From Sphingopyxis sp. (GTDB taxonomy: Bacteria > Pseudomonadota > Alphaproteobacteria > Sphingomonadales > Sphingomonadaceae), in contig NVXM01000003.1 in the NCBI GenBank assembly GCA_002733865.1, positions 1-64,000 on the forward strand: a stretch of DNA of 64,000 bases, read 5' to 3'. The notes beneath the pieces were generated by a model that was given only the letters and a program-made list of their open reading frames with translations, did no database searches and was not told the origin of the DNA. Both the position numbers and the translations under genes were made by a program. The number at the start of each line of letters is the position of its first letter. The first letter of the stretch is position 1. Of the stretch, positions 43,581 through 52,151 are shown one piece after another.

Positions 43581-44105
43581 TCAGCTTGTCTGAAGAAAAA
43601 GCATGAGCTTCACATCGATGCCGGCGCCGTCTTGGCGTTTCCGCTCGATGAACCCGGACAGCTCCGTCAGCGGGACCCGATGAACGGTGATATTTTCTCC
43701 TTCGACTCCGCCGCCTTCTCCGACCTTGGTTAGCCCGTGCGCCCGAAACAGGCAGAAGCTCTCGGAAACCATGCCTGGGGACGAATAATATTCGCCGCAA
43801 TTTTCCATGGTTTCGGCCCGATAGCCGGTTTCCTCTTCCAGTTCACGGGTCGCTGCGATCGCGCTGTCCTCGTCGGCATTTTCGTCATGATCGCCGACCA
43901 GTCCGGCTGGCAACTCGATACAGTTTTTGCCAAGCGGTACGCGATATTGCTCGACCAGCAGAACATGCCCTTCATCAATTGCCAGAATGACAGCGGCCCG
44001 GATACCGCGACTGCGTGAAACATATTCCCACTTGCCTTCGCGCTTGGCCGTAATGAAGCGACCCTGCCACATCACCTCTACTGCAGCGCCGTCATGATCG
44101 CTCAA
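43581..44105 (-). CDS. NUDIX hydrolase, ADP-ribose pyrophosphatase-like
   Basis: NUDIX protein of 174 aa. The Nudix helix is ATRELEEETGY (residues about 86-96), preceded by IELPAGLVGDHDENADEDSA. The N-terminal domain (YVSRSRGIRAAVILAIDEGH) and the downstream SSPGMVSESFCLF match ADP-ribose pyrophosphatases, which clear ADP-ribose and related nucleotide sugars. It overlaps the start-side TPM gene by 4 bases, so it ends a leftward run that begins with LemA. Confidence 0.88.
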   Translation of the reverse strand: MSDHDGAAVEVMWQGRFITAKREGKWEYVSRSRGIRAAVILAIDEGHVLLVEQYRVPLGKNCIELPAGLVGDHDENADEDSAIAATRELEEETGYRAETMENCGEYYSSPGMVSESFCLFRAHGLTKVGEGGGVEGENITVHRVPLTELSGFIERKRQDGAGIDVKLMLFLQTS

Positions 44106-44779
44106 AGTTCGATCAACCGGTCAGGCAGTTCATTGGGATTCTGGTCGGTTTTGGGAAAATGTTCCGATAGAACAACGCCCATCTGGCGCACGGCTTCTGC
44201 CATGCCTTCGCCCGGCGCGCCAATACGGACAAGATCAATCATCGCAATCATGGCATCTCCCCATATCGCGGGCTCCACTTTTTCGGCGATCGCTTTATCG
44301 GCAACGATTTCCGCGCGATGCTCACGCATCGACAGATAGAGCAAAATACCCGTGCGGCCGACTGTCCGATAGTCCGTCGAAACCCGAAACAATGACGTCG
44401 CCCGTTTGCGGACACGGGTGGCCTTGATCGGATTTGGGATCAGCAGGAACAGCAGCGGTTTCCACATCAGCACCAGCCTCGCGCCAAAAAATTTCAGCGT
44501 CGTAAAGGCAAACAACGCCCAGTAGGGAAGGGCGGTCATTCCGCTCCAGCCGCCAGCGAGCCAGTTGATCATCGTCAGATAAATCTCTGAAAACAGGCTG
44601 ACCACCAGCAGGGCCGTCAGCGCCAAGAGACCGGAAATAGCCCAGGCAATATCGCCATAATGATCGGATTCCTCCGTCACGATGGTTACGATTTCGCCAT
44701 CGGTTGCCTTTTCGGCCAGCGATACTGCGGATGTGACGATCTCATGATCGGCGGGCGTAAACTGATTCACCTTTGCCAC
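44102..44779 (-). CDS. TPM-domain membrane protein
   Basis: Membrane protein of 225 aa. An N-terminal TPM-like segment (FTPADHEIVTSAVSLAEKAT, DGEIVTIVTEESD) is followed by two hydrophobic helices (AWAISGLLALTALLVVSLFS and ALFAFTTLKFFGARLVLMW). The rest of the TPM domain comes after them (GRTGILLYLSMREHRAEIVA). The start abuts the stop of the preceding TPM gene (1-base overlap). With LemA and the other TPM protein it makes a three-gene membrane-associated unit. Confidence 0.82.
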   Translation of the reverse strand: MAKVNQFTPADHEIVTSAVSLAEKATDGEIVTIVTEESDHYGDIAWAISGLLALTALLVVSLFSEIYLTMINWLAGGWSGMTALPYWALFAFTTLKFFGARLVLMWKPLLFLLIPNPIKATRVRKRATSLFRVSTDYRTVGRTGILLYLSMREHRAEIVADKAIAEKVEPAIWGDAMIAMIDLVRIGAPGEGMAEAVRQMGVVLSEHFPKTDQNPNELPDRLIEL

Positions 44780-45603
44780 TACCAGCCTCCCGAAGCGCCG
44801 CCGCCGCCGAAGCTGCCACCGCCACCGCTGAAGCCGCCACCGCCTCCAAAGCCGCCACCGCCGAAACCGCCGCCACTGCCACCGCCCCAGCCAGATCCGC
44901 CGCCCCAGATGACCACCGGCCCGGCACCACGGCGATAGCGTTTGCCGTCACGGTTTGCGAACATCGGGATGATGACGAAGAAGATCAGAATGAAGCCCCA
45001 GAAGATGATCAGGCCGATATTTTCTCCGCCGCCCTGGCTGGATTGCTGCGCCGCATCCTTGGCGATGAGGCGCGCTTCGTCTTCGGGAAGGGTCAGTTGC
45101 GTTGAAATGCGGTCCACACCGGCAATGATTCCGCCCGCCATATTATTGTCCCGAAACTGGGGAAGGATATCATTCTGGATGATGATGCTCGAAAGCGCAT
45201 CGGTCATGATGCCTTCCAGGCCATAGCCCACTTCAACGCGAACCTTGCGTTCGTTCGGCGCAACCAGCAGGATCAGGCCGTTGTCTTTTTCCGTCTCGCC
45301 TTCGCCATCCTGTCCGATACCCCACGTCCGACCCAGCCGATAGCCATAGTCGGCGATATCATAGCCCTCGAGACTGTTGACGGTCGCGACAACCAGCTGG
45401 CGATTGGATTGGGCCTCCAGTTCAGCCAGCTTTGCGGTGAGCTCCGCCTCTTGTGCCGGATCCAGCAGATCGGCCTGATCGACCACGCGGCCGTTCAGTT
45501 CCGGAAAGCTTTGGGCGTAAGCCAAATTGGAAACAGCCAAAAAGGCGACAACCAGGCCGACAAGAACCGATTTTAACGGCAGAATGGACCGGAATGCGAT
45601 CAC
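44779..45603 (-). CDS. TPM-domain protein with glycine-rich tail (YgcG family)
   Basis: Exported membrane protein of 274 aa with a signal sequence (about 1-30), a TPM domain (VVDQADLLDPAQEAELTAKL, VATVNSLEGYDIADYGYRLG, VGYGLEGIMTDALSSIIIQN) and a transmembrane helix (IGLIIFWGFILIFFVIIPMF). The C-terminus is almost pure Gly/Ser/Phe in GGGFGGG repeats (about residues 235-274). TPM proteins are linked to photosystem repair in plants; the bacterial role is unclear. It is 2 bases after the LemA gene, a common genomic pair. Confidence 0.9.
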   Translation of the reverse strand: MIAFRSILPLKSVLVGLVVAFLAVSNLAYAQSFPELNGRVVDQADLLDPAQEAELTAKLAELEAQSNRQLVVATVNSLEGYDIADYGYRLGRTWGIGQDGEGETEKDNGLILLVAPNERKVRVEVGYGLEGIMTDALSSIIIQNDILPQFRDNNMAGGIIAGVDRISTQLTLPEDEARLIAKDAAQQSSQGGGENIGLIIFWGFILIFFVIIPMFANRDGKRYRRGAGPVVIWGGGSGWGGGSGGGFGGGGFGGGGGFSGGGGSFGGGGASGGW

Positions 45604-45605
45604 TC

Positions 45606-46193
45606 TTAAAAGCTGACTTCAGGTGCTTTGTCTGCGCCTTGTGACGCCTGAAATGGAACCATCGGCTTTGCTCCGTGGATGATTTTCGCGCCGATGATGT
45701 CCGGGAAAGTACGGATCGTGGTATTATATTCGCGGACCGCTTCATTATAATCGCGCCGCGCAACATTGATCCGGTTCTCCGTGCCTTCCAGCTGACTCTG
45801 TAGCGCGAGGAAATTCTGGTTGGATTTGAGATCGGGGTATTTCTCAACGATGACACGCATTCCATTCAGTGCCTGAGAGAGGCCGTCTTGTGCCATCATA
45901 TAATTTTGCATCGTTGAAGCATTGTTCAAATCACCGGGGTTGACCTGTATGGATGTGGCCTTCGCCCGTGCTTCGGTCACTTTGGTCAGCGTGTCCTGCT
46001 CTTGCGTCGCATATCCCTTTACGGTTTCCACCAGATTGGGGATCAGATCGGCGCGGCGCTGGTAGCTGCTTTCAACATCAGCCCATTTGGCCTTGGCATT
46101 TTCTTCGGCTGTCGGCACGCTGTTGATGCCGCAGGCGCTAAGCGACAAGGCCACGGCCGGTACAACCAGAAATTTAATCCATCTATTCAGCAT
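45606..46193 (-). CDS. LemA-family lipoprotein
   Basis: Protein of 195 aa with a lipoprotein signal (FLVVPAVALSLSACG, lipidated Cys near residue 21) and the LemA domain: KWADVESSYQRRADLIPNLV, ETVKGYATQEQDTLTKVTEA and RINVARRDYNEAVREYNTTI. The start at 46193 follows GGAGGG; a longer frame is less likely. It is first in the LemA-TPM-TPM-NUDIX run. LemA proteins often sit beside TPM/HtpX proteins in envelope-stress loci. Confidence 0.9.
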   Translation of the reverse strand: MLNRWIKFLVVPAVALSLSACGINSVPTAEENAKAKWADVESSYQRRADLIPNLVETVKGYATQEQDTLTKVTEARAKATSIQVNPGDLNNASTMQNYMMAQDGLSQALNGMRVIVEKYPDLKSNQNFLALQSQLEGTENRINVARRDYNEAVREYNTTIRTFPDIIGAKIIHGAKPMVPFQASQGADKAPEVSF

Positions 46194-46339
46194 GTTCGAA
46201 TACCCTCCATCCGCACGGCGAAACGCCGCTCCATTATGTAAAAAATAGTGAGCATTGACCGCATTTGCAACGGCTGTGCTCGACAATTTCCGAATATTCA
46301 TACATTCACGGCGCTTGAGAAAATTGAATCGAGGTGAAT

Positions 46340-46765
46340 ATGTTGAAAGAGTTTAAAGCCTTCGTCCTCAAGGGGAATGTGCTTGATCTGGCCGTCGCCG
46401 TCATTATCGGTGCCGCATTTTCGACAATCACGACATCCCTGACCGAAGATATATTGATGCCGGTTGTAAGCGCGATAATCGGCGCACCCGATTTTTCGGA
46501 TCTTTTTCTGCTGCTGGGTTCTCCGCCGGCGGATTACACAGGTTCAATGACCGATTATGCTGCGCTGAAGGAAGCGGGCGTGCCAATGCTTGGCTGGGGC
46601 CAGTTTCTGACCGTCGTGATCAACTTCGTTCTTCTGGCCTTCATCATCTTCCTGATCGTTCGCTATGCGAACAAGCTGATCAAGAAAGAAGAGGCAAAAG
46701 CACCACCGTCTGGCCCAACTGAAATCGACCTGCTGATCGAGATCCGCGACAGTCTCAAAAAGTAG
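46340..46765 (+). CDS. mscL: Large-conductance mechanosensitive channel MscL
   Basis: Inner-membrane pressure valve of 141 aa. It has the N-terminal amphipathic helix FKAFVLKGNVLDLAVAVIIG, TM1 with AAFSTITTSLTEDILMPVV, a periplasmic loop, TM2 (FLTVVINFVLLAFIIFLIVR) and the C-terminal bundle (TEIDLLIEIRDSLKK). GAGGTG is placed for the ATG at 46340. The 272 bases after its stop (46766-47037) show no gene. Confidence 0.95.
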   Translation: MLKEFKAFVLKGNVLDLAVAVIIGAAFSTITTSLTEDILMPVVSAIIGAPDFSDLFLLLGSPPADYTGSMTDYAALKEAGVPMLGWGQFLTVVINFVLLAFIIFLIVRYANKLIKKEEAKAPPSGPTEIDLLIEIRDSLKK

Positions 46766-47040
46766 CAGGTACAGGCTTTCAGTCTCGTGATCATCATAGC
46801 GCTGCCTGTGGCCTGAGACCCAGGCGCGAGCCAAGCCCTGACGTTAGCCCGAAAGAGGCGGAAATGGCTCGATGAAAACCCTCGAAATTGACCGGAATAT
46901 AAATAATAAGTAAAATAATTCAAATGGTTAGGATTGGCTTCTATTTTTTGAGATACATTCAGAATTTTCGATCCTATAGGCCGGTTTAGCTGGTTTGATT
47001 CTCAGCTATTTGACCGACAAAATGGGGACTAATTATTATG

Positions 47041-47268
47041 CGTAAATTCGCTGTCTTGGCTGCATCAGCAGCTGTATTCGCTTTGAGTGCTTGCAATGCT
47101 CCAGCTGACGATGCTGCAGCAACCGACGAAGTTGCAACCGAAGAAATGGCACCTGCTGAAGATGTCATGGTTGTTGAAGAAACCGCTCCTGCGGCTGACG
47201 AAGCAACTGTTGAAGCTGCGCCTGCGGACGAAGCTGCTGCTCCTGCTGAAGAAGCTGTTACCGAGTAA
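47041..47268 (+). CDS. Small acidic Ala/Glu-rich lipoprotein (paralogue 1)
   Basis: Exported lipoprotein of 75-76 aa with a signal peptide and lipobox LSAC (MRKFAVLAASAAVFALSAC). The mature part is built of Ala, Glu, Asp, Pro and Thr only, a low-complexity acidic tail with no other family. It is very similar in its signal and gene layout to the next gene, so the two arose by duplication. The role is unknown; entericidin-like or surface acidic lipoproteins are the nearest comparison. A terminator follows at 47303. Confidence 0.75.
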   Translation, partial: RKFAVLAASAAVFALSACNAPADDAAATDEVATEEMAPAEDVMVVEETAPAADEATVEAAPADEAAAPAEEAVTE

Positions 47269-47302
47269 GCATTTCGTATCTGGAACTTCCTGTTGGGAAA
47301 CT

Positions 47303-47340
47303 AAAAAAGGACCAAGCGAGCGATCGCTAGGCCTTTTTTT
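47303..47340 (+). terminator. Rho-independent terminator
   Basis: An A6GG...CCT7 hairpin around AGCGA/TCGCT with a short loop, followed by seven T. It lies 35 bases after the first lipoprotein gene. Confidence 0.8.
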
Positions 47341-47425
47341 CCTCAATCGGGAACCAATCTTTCGCCGACAGGTTGGAAGAGTTGAGGAGCTCTTATTTGC
47401 TCCTTCAAAATAGTGAGGGATTAAC

Positions 47426-47692
47426 ATGCGTAAATTAATGATTTTGACCGCTTCTGCGGCTGCTCTGGCGCTGAGCGCTTGTGCACAAGAAGACACCAGC
47501 GGTGCTGAAACAGCAACCGAAGTTGATGCTCAGCAAGCTGAGATGGAAGCTGATCGTCTCGACGACGCTGCTGACGAAGCTACGACGGAAGCCGGCGAAG
47601 AGATGCTGGAAGACAAAGCTGACGCAATGGAAGACAAGGCTGATGCCCTGGAAGAAAAAGCCGACGCTGAAGAAGGCGTTCTCGCTCAGTAA
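47426..47692 (+). CDS. Small acidic lipoprotein (paralogue 2)
   Basis: Exported lipoprotein of 88 aa. The signal and lipobox MRKLMILTASAAALALSAC nearly match the preceding paralogue. The mature part is rich in Glu, Asp and Ala with heptad-like repeats (EDKADAMEDKADALEEKADA), so a coiled coil is likely. Its own terminator follows. The function is unknown. Separate terminators for the two copies indicate separate transcription. Confidence 0.78.
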   Translation: MRKLMILTASAAALALSACAQEDTSGAETATEVDAQQAEMEADRLDDAADEATTEAGEEMLEDKADAMEDKADALEEKADAEEGVLAQ

Positions 47693-47721
47693 TTTCGATA
47701 TCCCTTTGGGGAACTAGAGGA

Positions 47722-47752
47722 GGGTCAACCGGGCAACCGGTTGGCCCTTTTT
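47722..47752 (+). terminator. Rho-independent terminator
   Basis: An 11-bp stem (GGGTCAACCGG with CCGGTTGGCCC, one G-T pair) closes a GCAA tetraloop and is followed by TTTTT. It ends the second acidic-lipoprotein transcript, just upstream of ssrA. Confidence 0.88.
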
Positions 47753-47794
47753 CTTGTCTGTGCACTGTTCATTCAGAATTATGTCCCTATATAG

Positions 47795-48150
47795 GGAGCG
47801 TCCGTTCCGACGGACTATGGCGATAAATGATGGCGTGTAATAGACACTACGGACCCGGGGGCAGTACCCGGCGGCTCCACCATTTCAGGCGATTTGCAGC
47901 AATGCGGGACGCCTCTGTTGATGGGGCCGAACTAGGATCGACGGGTGTTCAAAGGCGTTATTTTTGCCCGGCCTGAGTATGCCGTGATTGCTCAAAACTT
48001 ATAAGTGCAAACGATAACGAAGCACTCGCTATTGCTGCCTAACCCATTGACCTCACGGTCATAAGTTAGAAAGCTACGCGCGGTTGAACCCACCGGGCAA
48101 CAGAAGGGAATTCAGCGGTTTGGAAGGCACCGGGCAACAGAAGCCTTCCA
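47795..48150 (+). ncRNA. ssrA: Two-piece (circularly permuted) tmRNA
   Basis: The acceptor piece comes first and ends in a T-arm plus CGGCTCC-A-CCA (CCA at 47880-47882). After a 40-base spacer the coding piece begins GGGGCCGAACTAGGATCGAC (47923), whose first seven bases pair with the acceptor end. The tag frame GCA...TAA at 48007-48042 encodes ANDNEALAIAA. A terminal stem (GGAAGGC 48122-48128 with GCCTTCC 48143-48149) closes the coding piece. This permuted order is the alphaproteobacterial form. It rescues stalled ribosomes by trans-translation. The outer ends are approximate. Confidence 0.93.
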
Positions 48151-48200
48151 CTCATCACAATCAACGGCAAAAAAGCATTGGCGGACCGAACGCGGCCCGA

Positions 48201-48431
48201 TCAATATTCGGAACTGTAAATCCGGTTGAGGTCAATGGCCTCGATCATCTTGGCCCCCGCCATGAACACCGCTCCGGTAACCGCCAGAAACAGCAGTTTT
48301 CCTCCCCATCCGGGATATTGGACCAGATAATGCTGGCCACGCTGAACCGCGCCGGTGGCAAGGGCATATATGATGAGGAAAGCCTCGAACTTGGTCTTGA
48401 TCACGAAGAGCCGTCTGATTTTTTTCCACAT
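48201..48431 (-). CDS. Small conserved-looking membrane protein
   Basis: A 76-aa protein with two likely transmembrane helices (FEAFLIIYALATGAVQRG and WGGKLLFLAVTGAVFMAGAK) and a basic N-terminus (MWKKIRRLFVIKTK). No family was recognised with confidence. It lies convergent to ssrA and downstream of the ast operon. The helix arrangement and regular codon use favour a real gene, but the ribosome site is weak. Confidence 0.6.
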   Translation of the reverse strand: MWKKIRRLFVIKTKFEAFLIIYALATGAVQRGQHYLVQYPGWGGKLLFLAVTGAVFMAGAKMIEAIDLNRIYSSEY

Positions 48432-48487
48432 GATGATCCATCAGCAAGCGTCGTGCCAAGCGCAGAAAGCCGCCAATGCTGTCAAAA

Positions 48488-48511
48488 AAATATAGTTAAC
48501 TGTAAGTTAAC
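48488..48511 (-). terminator. Weak AT-rich terminator candidate after astB
   Basis: On the minus strand, two GTTAAC units separated by 5 bases can form a short stem, followed by TATATTTTTTT. It lies 20 bases after the astB stop. The stem is short, so this is tentative. Confidence 0.35.
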
Positions 48512-48531
48512 CCGACACAACAAGGCGTATG

Positions 48532-49794
48532 TCAGCGATCCAGCTCGGCCAGTCCGCAGACCGCGAGCAGCTGCTGTCTTGCCTTGCTTATGGTATCTAT
48601 AAGGTGCGGATCCGATAGTTGATCCGGACGGATCGCTTCCGGCCATCGTTCGGTGACGACCGCAGTAATCGCGTCCAGTTTTTCCGGCGTTGCTAGAAAG
48701 CGCGGATCGACCGTCGCAGGGTCGGCAACCACCCGCAAGCGCAGACAGGCCGGACCGCCGCCATTGGCCATGGACTGGCGCACATCGACCGGACAAAGCC
48801 GACGGATCGGTCCATTACCCGCCACGAGGTCCGTCAGATAGCGCCAGACGGCTTCATTCTCGCGGGCCTCGCTTGGCAGGATTAGCGCCATGCCGCCGCC
48901 GTCAGGCAGCGTCACCAACTGGGCGTTGAAAAGATAGGACTTGATCGCATCTGCCAGGCTTACCTGGTCGGCCGGCACCACGATTATCTCGGTTTCTGGC
49001 AATTTCTCGCGGATCGCGTCATAAAGTGCGTCCGGATATTCAAAAGCCTGCTCATGGGTGAACAGGACGCGCTCATTTGCGACGGCCACAACGTCATTGT
49101 GGAATGCGCCGGCGGCAATGGCTGTTTCCGACTGCTGCGCAAAAAGCGCCCGATCATCGCTCAACCCGTGTTTGCGTGCGACCGCTTTACTGGCCTCCAT
49201 ATGCTGACGCGCGGGAAACGGTCCACCGCTTTTGCCAAATATAAAAATCTCGATCCCCGTCACGTCATGACCAGAGCAAAGTCGCATATGATTGGCCGCG
49301 CCCTCGTCACCGAAGGGTGATGGTATCGGCTCATGAACGTAAAAATGATCATGGTCCGCGAACGCCATTTTTAACTGCGCGAGCGTTCCCGGCCATTCGT
49401 GGCTGCGGTGCGGCATGGTCTGCAGATTTGCGACGGTAAGGTGGCATTTGCCGTCATCAGTGTCTGGCGCGGGGGACACTGTCGCGGCATTGGCCGCCCA
49501 CATCGAAGAGGCAGAAAATGCCGCAGCCCGGATGTGGGGCTCGGCGTCGGCTGCAGTCGTCGCCAGGGAAGCCAGCCAGCTCTGGTTGGGCCGGTCGAGC
49601 GGCATGAAAAAGCCCTGCGCAAGACCAAGGCCGAGATTATGCTGCATCTTGGCAATGCCTTGCAGCGCGGCTTCGCGGGGGTAGGCGGTCTCTCCGGCGT
49701 TGGAAGAGGAGGCAATATTGCCGAGGCTCAGCCCGGCATAATTGTGACTCGGGCCTATGATGCCGTCAAAATTGATTTCAACAAGCGCGCTCAT
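48532..49794 (-). CDS. astB: N-succinylarginine dihydrolase AstB
   Basis: Enzyme of 420 aa that removes two ammonia from N2-succinylarginine, the second step of the AST arginine-degradation pathway. Recognisable segments are NFDGIIGPSHNYAGLSLGNI at the N-terminus, PHRSHEWPGTL and the C-terminal RQSMANGGGPACLRLRV. The fold is of the amidinotransferase type with Cys/His/Glu catalysis. It overlaps astA by 4 bases, and the small membrane protein gene follows about 100 bases later. Confidence 0.95.
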   Translation of the reverse strand: MSALVEINFDGIIGPSHNYAGLSLGNIASSSNAGETAYPREAALQGIAKMQHNLGLGLAQGFFMPLDRPNQSWLASLATTAADAEPHIRAAAFSASSMWAANAATVSPAPDTDDGKCHLTVANLQTMPHRSHEWPGTLAQLKMAFADHDHFYVHEPIPSPFGDEGAANHMRLCSGHDVTGIEIFIFGKSGGPFPARQHMEASKAVARKHGLSDDRALFAQQSETAIAAGAFHNDVVAVANERVLFTHEQAFEYPDALYDAIREKLPETEIIVVPADQVSLADAIKSYLFNAQLVTLPDGGGMALILPSEARENEAVWRYLTDLVAGNGPIRRLCPVDVRQSMANGGGPACLRLRVVADPATVDPRFLATPEKLDAITAVVTERWPEAIRPDQLSDPHLIDTISKARQQLLAVCGLAELDR

Positions 49795-50801
49795 CGCGGA
49801 ATATGCCAGATAGTGTCGCCGACGCTCATCCCCATGGTATCGGCGGCTTCTTGATCGATCATGACGCCGTCATCATGGACAGAGACCATTGCGTACGTAG
49901 CCTGGAAAGTTTCGAGCGTGCCGCTGGCGATAATCGATTTGATAGCACCTTCTTTGATGGCGCTTATCACGGCCGATTTGGCATTGCGAATGCTGGTAAC
50001 ATCGTCGGTTTTCGCGATCATTGTCGGGCCACCGTCAAAAATATCGACATAGCCGTCATAAGAGAAATTTTCATTCTCGAGCATCCGCATCGCTGCTCGG
50101 CCACTGGTGTGCGGAACCCCGATCACGGTTCGCGCCGAATCGCTCAGCATGGCGGTGTAAATCGGATGTTTCGGCATCAGGTCGGCGATGAACTGATTGC
50201 CGTGAATGGCGTTGAAATAATCAGCTTCCTGAAAGCTCATACCAAAAAACCGGCCGGCGAGCCCGTCCCAGAACGGGGATCCGCCAGCCTCATCGATCAC
50301 GCCACGCAATTCGGCAAATATCTTGTCGCCGAACCGCTCGCGATGTTCCTTGATGAACAGATAACGGCTACGGGCCAAAAGCATGCCCAGGCCACCGGCC
50401 CGTTCGCCTGGATGCAGGAACAGGCCGCCGACTTCGCTCGCGCCTTCCAGATCGGTAACCAGACTGAGCATTTGCGCGCTGAACGTGCGGTCCAGCTCCT
50501 TGCTTGTCTGCGACAGGTTACTCAGACGATAGGAATAGAATGGCCATGTCTGCCCCACCTTGGTGAACAATTGCGACGTACCGCGCACAGCTCCGGTTTC
50601 CACATTTTCCAGCACCATGATGAACAGGTCATCGCCATGTTCTTCTGTATCGCGCTGATAGGCGCGCTCGGATCGCTCCAGCTTTGCGGTCAGCGATCCG
50701 CGATCGGCTGGCAGATTGGTAAAGCCACCCCCGGTCAGTTTCGCCATTTCATAAAGATGCTGCAGATCGTCGATCCGCGCCGCGCGTATCCGAAAACTCA
50801 T
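49791..50801 (-). CDS. astA: Arginine N-succinyltransferase AstA
   Basis: Acyltransferase of 336 aa that starts the AST pathway by succinylating arginine. Typical blocks are IRAARIDDLQHLYEMAKLTG, GGFTNLPADRGSLTAKLERS, TSQLFTKVGQTWPFYSYR and LFLHPGERAGGLGMLLARSR. The C-terminus has SVHDDGVMIDQEAADTMGMS. It overlaps both neighbours by 4 bases in the order M20 hydrolase, astA, astB. Only a single astA gene is present here. Confidence 0.95.
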   Translation of the reverse strand: MSFRIRAARIDDLQHLYEMAKLTGGGFTNLPADRGSLTAKLERSERAYQRDTEEHGDDLFIMVLENVETGAVRGTSQLFTKVGQTWPFYSYRLSNLSQTSKELDRTFSAQMLSLVTDLEGASEVGGLFLHPGERAGGLGMLLARSRYLFIKEHRERFGDKIFAELRGVIDEAGGSPFWDGLAGRFFGMSFQEADYFNAIHGNQFIADLMPKHPIYTAMLSDSARTVIGVPHTSGRAAMRMLENENFSYDGYVDIFDGGPTMIAKTDDVTSIRNAKSAVISAIKEGAIKSIIASGTLETFQATYAMVSVHDDGVMIDQEAADTMGMSVGDTIWHIPR

Positions 50802-52006
50802 AATCCTCCCTTTTCGGCGATCCGCATGATCGTCAGCGCCGACAATTGTGCCCGTTCGACCAGACTTTCTGGTATCAAATATTCATCCGAACTGTGGATC
50901 GCTCCGCCTCTGACCCCCATAGTGTCGACCACGGGAATGCCGCAAGCTGCGATATTATTGCCGTCGCACACCCCGCCAGTGCCGCGCCAGTTGATGTCGA
51001 GACCGAGTTCAGAACCGCATTGCTTGACCAGACCGAACAGCTTCTCTGCCTGGGGGTCGATCGGCTTCGGCGGTCGGCCGAAGCCGCCATGGCAATGAAC
51101 GTCCAGTTCATGGGTAGTGGCGATGGCCTTGACCAGCTTGTCGAGCGCCTTCTGGGCCTCGGCCTGATCCTCGAGCGACTTGGGGCGGAAATTGACGCGC
51201 AATATGGCATGATCCGGCACCGCATTATTCGGGCCACCACCATCGATCTTCGCCGGGTTGACGCTCAGGCCTTCCCGGTGCAGCGCTTTCAGTCGCAAGG
51301 CCATATCCGCCGCCGCGACCAGCGCATTGCGTCCCTCATCCGGGTTGCGCCCCGCATGAGCGCTCTTGCCAGTAAAAATGATCGAGAAATTGCCGCTGCC
51401 GCCGCGTTCTCCGGCAAGCGTGCCATCAGGCAGGGCGGGTTCGTAGGTTAGGGCGGCGGTCTTGCCTTTCGCCAGTCGGTTGATCAAAGATGCCGATGAT
51501 CCGGAACCCACTTCCTCGTCGCTATTAATCATCACATCATAGCCGATCCGGCTGGCATATTCGCTTTGCTCGAGCAGCTGCAATGCACCGAGCATGACGG
51601 ACAGGCCGCCTTTCATATCGGCTAGGCCGGGACCATTCAGAGAGCCGTTTTCAAACTCCTTGATCTGCTGAAATGCATGGTCCGCCGGAAACACCGTATC
51701 CATGTGCCCGGTCAGCAGGATACGAACGGGCGCCTCCGGGCGAACCGATACGCTCAGATGCTGGCCGCGTTTGATCTGATCAACCGTTCCATCAGGGCGC
51801 ACTGTCTCAACCGGCTCCGGGTCGACCAGCCGGGTTTCACCCGGCAATACGGAAAACGCCTCGGCGAGCAATTCAGCAACGCCTTTCAGGCCAGCAAGAT
51901 TGGTGGTGCCGCTGTTGATCTTCGCCCATTCCAGAGTGCGGGGCAACAGCGGCAGGTCGACCGCCCGTTCGAGGATATCTTTTTCAGAGAAGGAATCTGC
52001 TTTCAT
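50798..52006 (-). CDS. M20-family metallohydrolase in the ast operon
   Basis: Zinc amidohydrolase of 402 aa. It has the metal-ligand motifs LLTGHMDTVFP and GPGLADMKGG, SDEEVGSG near residue 160, and the dimerisation domain inserted after about 190. It belongs to the ArgE/DapE/CPG2 group. It is first in the ast operon and overlaps astA. AstE, the usual succinylglutamate desuccinylase of a different metallopeptidase family, is not in the window; this enzyme could remove succinate in its place (inference). Alternatively it supplies arginine or glutamate from acylated substrates. Confidence 0.85.
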   Translation of the reverse strand: MKADSFSEKDILERAVDLPLLPRTLEWAKINSGTTNLAGLKGVAELLAEAFSVLPGETRLVDPEPVETVRPDGTVDQIKRGQHLSVSVRPEAPVRILLTGHMDTVFPADHAFQQIKEFENGSLNGPGLADMKGGLSVMLGALQLLEQSEYASRIGYDVMINSDEEVGSGSSASLINRLAKGKTAALTYEPALPDGTLAGERGGSGNFSIIFTGKSAHAGRNPDEGRNALVAAADMALRLKALHREGLSVNPAKIDGGGPNNAVPDHAILRVNFRPKSLEDQAEAQKALDKLVKAIATTHELDVHCHGGFGRPPKPIDPQAEKLFGLVKQCGSELGLDINWRGTGGVCDGNNIAACGIPVVDTMGVRGGAIHSSDEYLIPESLVERAQLSALTIMRIAEKGGL

Positions 52007-52121
52007 CTGAAACCGATAGCATTTGTCATGCTGTCATGCCACCCGCTCTGTTCCCGTGAGCAGGCTGTCCTACACGGGCGATTTCCGATATGTATGGGAA
52101 TGTTGCACCATCCTCTTTTTC

Positions 52122-52151
52122 AACGGAGCACTATATAACGGAGCACTATAT
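52122..52151. repeat. Tandem 15-bp duplication covering a ribosome site
   Basis: AACGGAGCACTATAT occurs twice head to tail and runs into an ATG at 52150. Each copy contains GGAG at the right distance for the start. Bases 52007-52121 show nothing else except the divergent promoter area of the ast operon. Confidence 0.8.

Noticed and set aside
44773..45105. Plus-strand Ala/Pro-rich frames over the TPM gene
   Set aside because: They are the complement of the Gly-rich tail of the YgcG-like protein; low complexity only.
48084..48602. 172-codon plus-strand frame after ssrA
   Set aside because: It begins inside the tmRNA coding piece and runs opposite the small membrane protein and astB; no family features.
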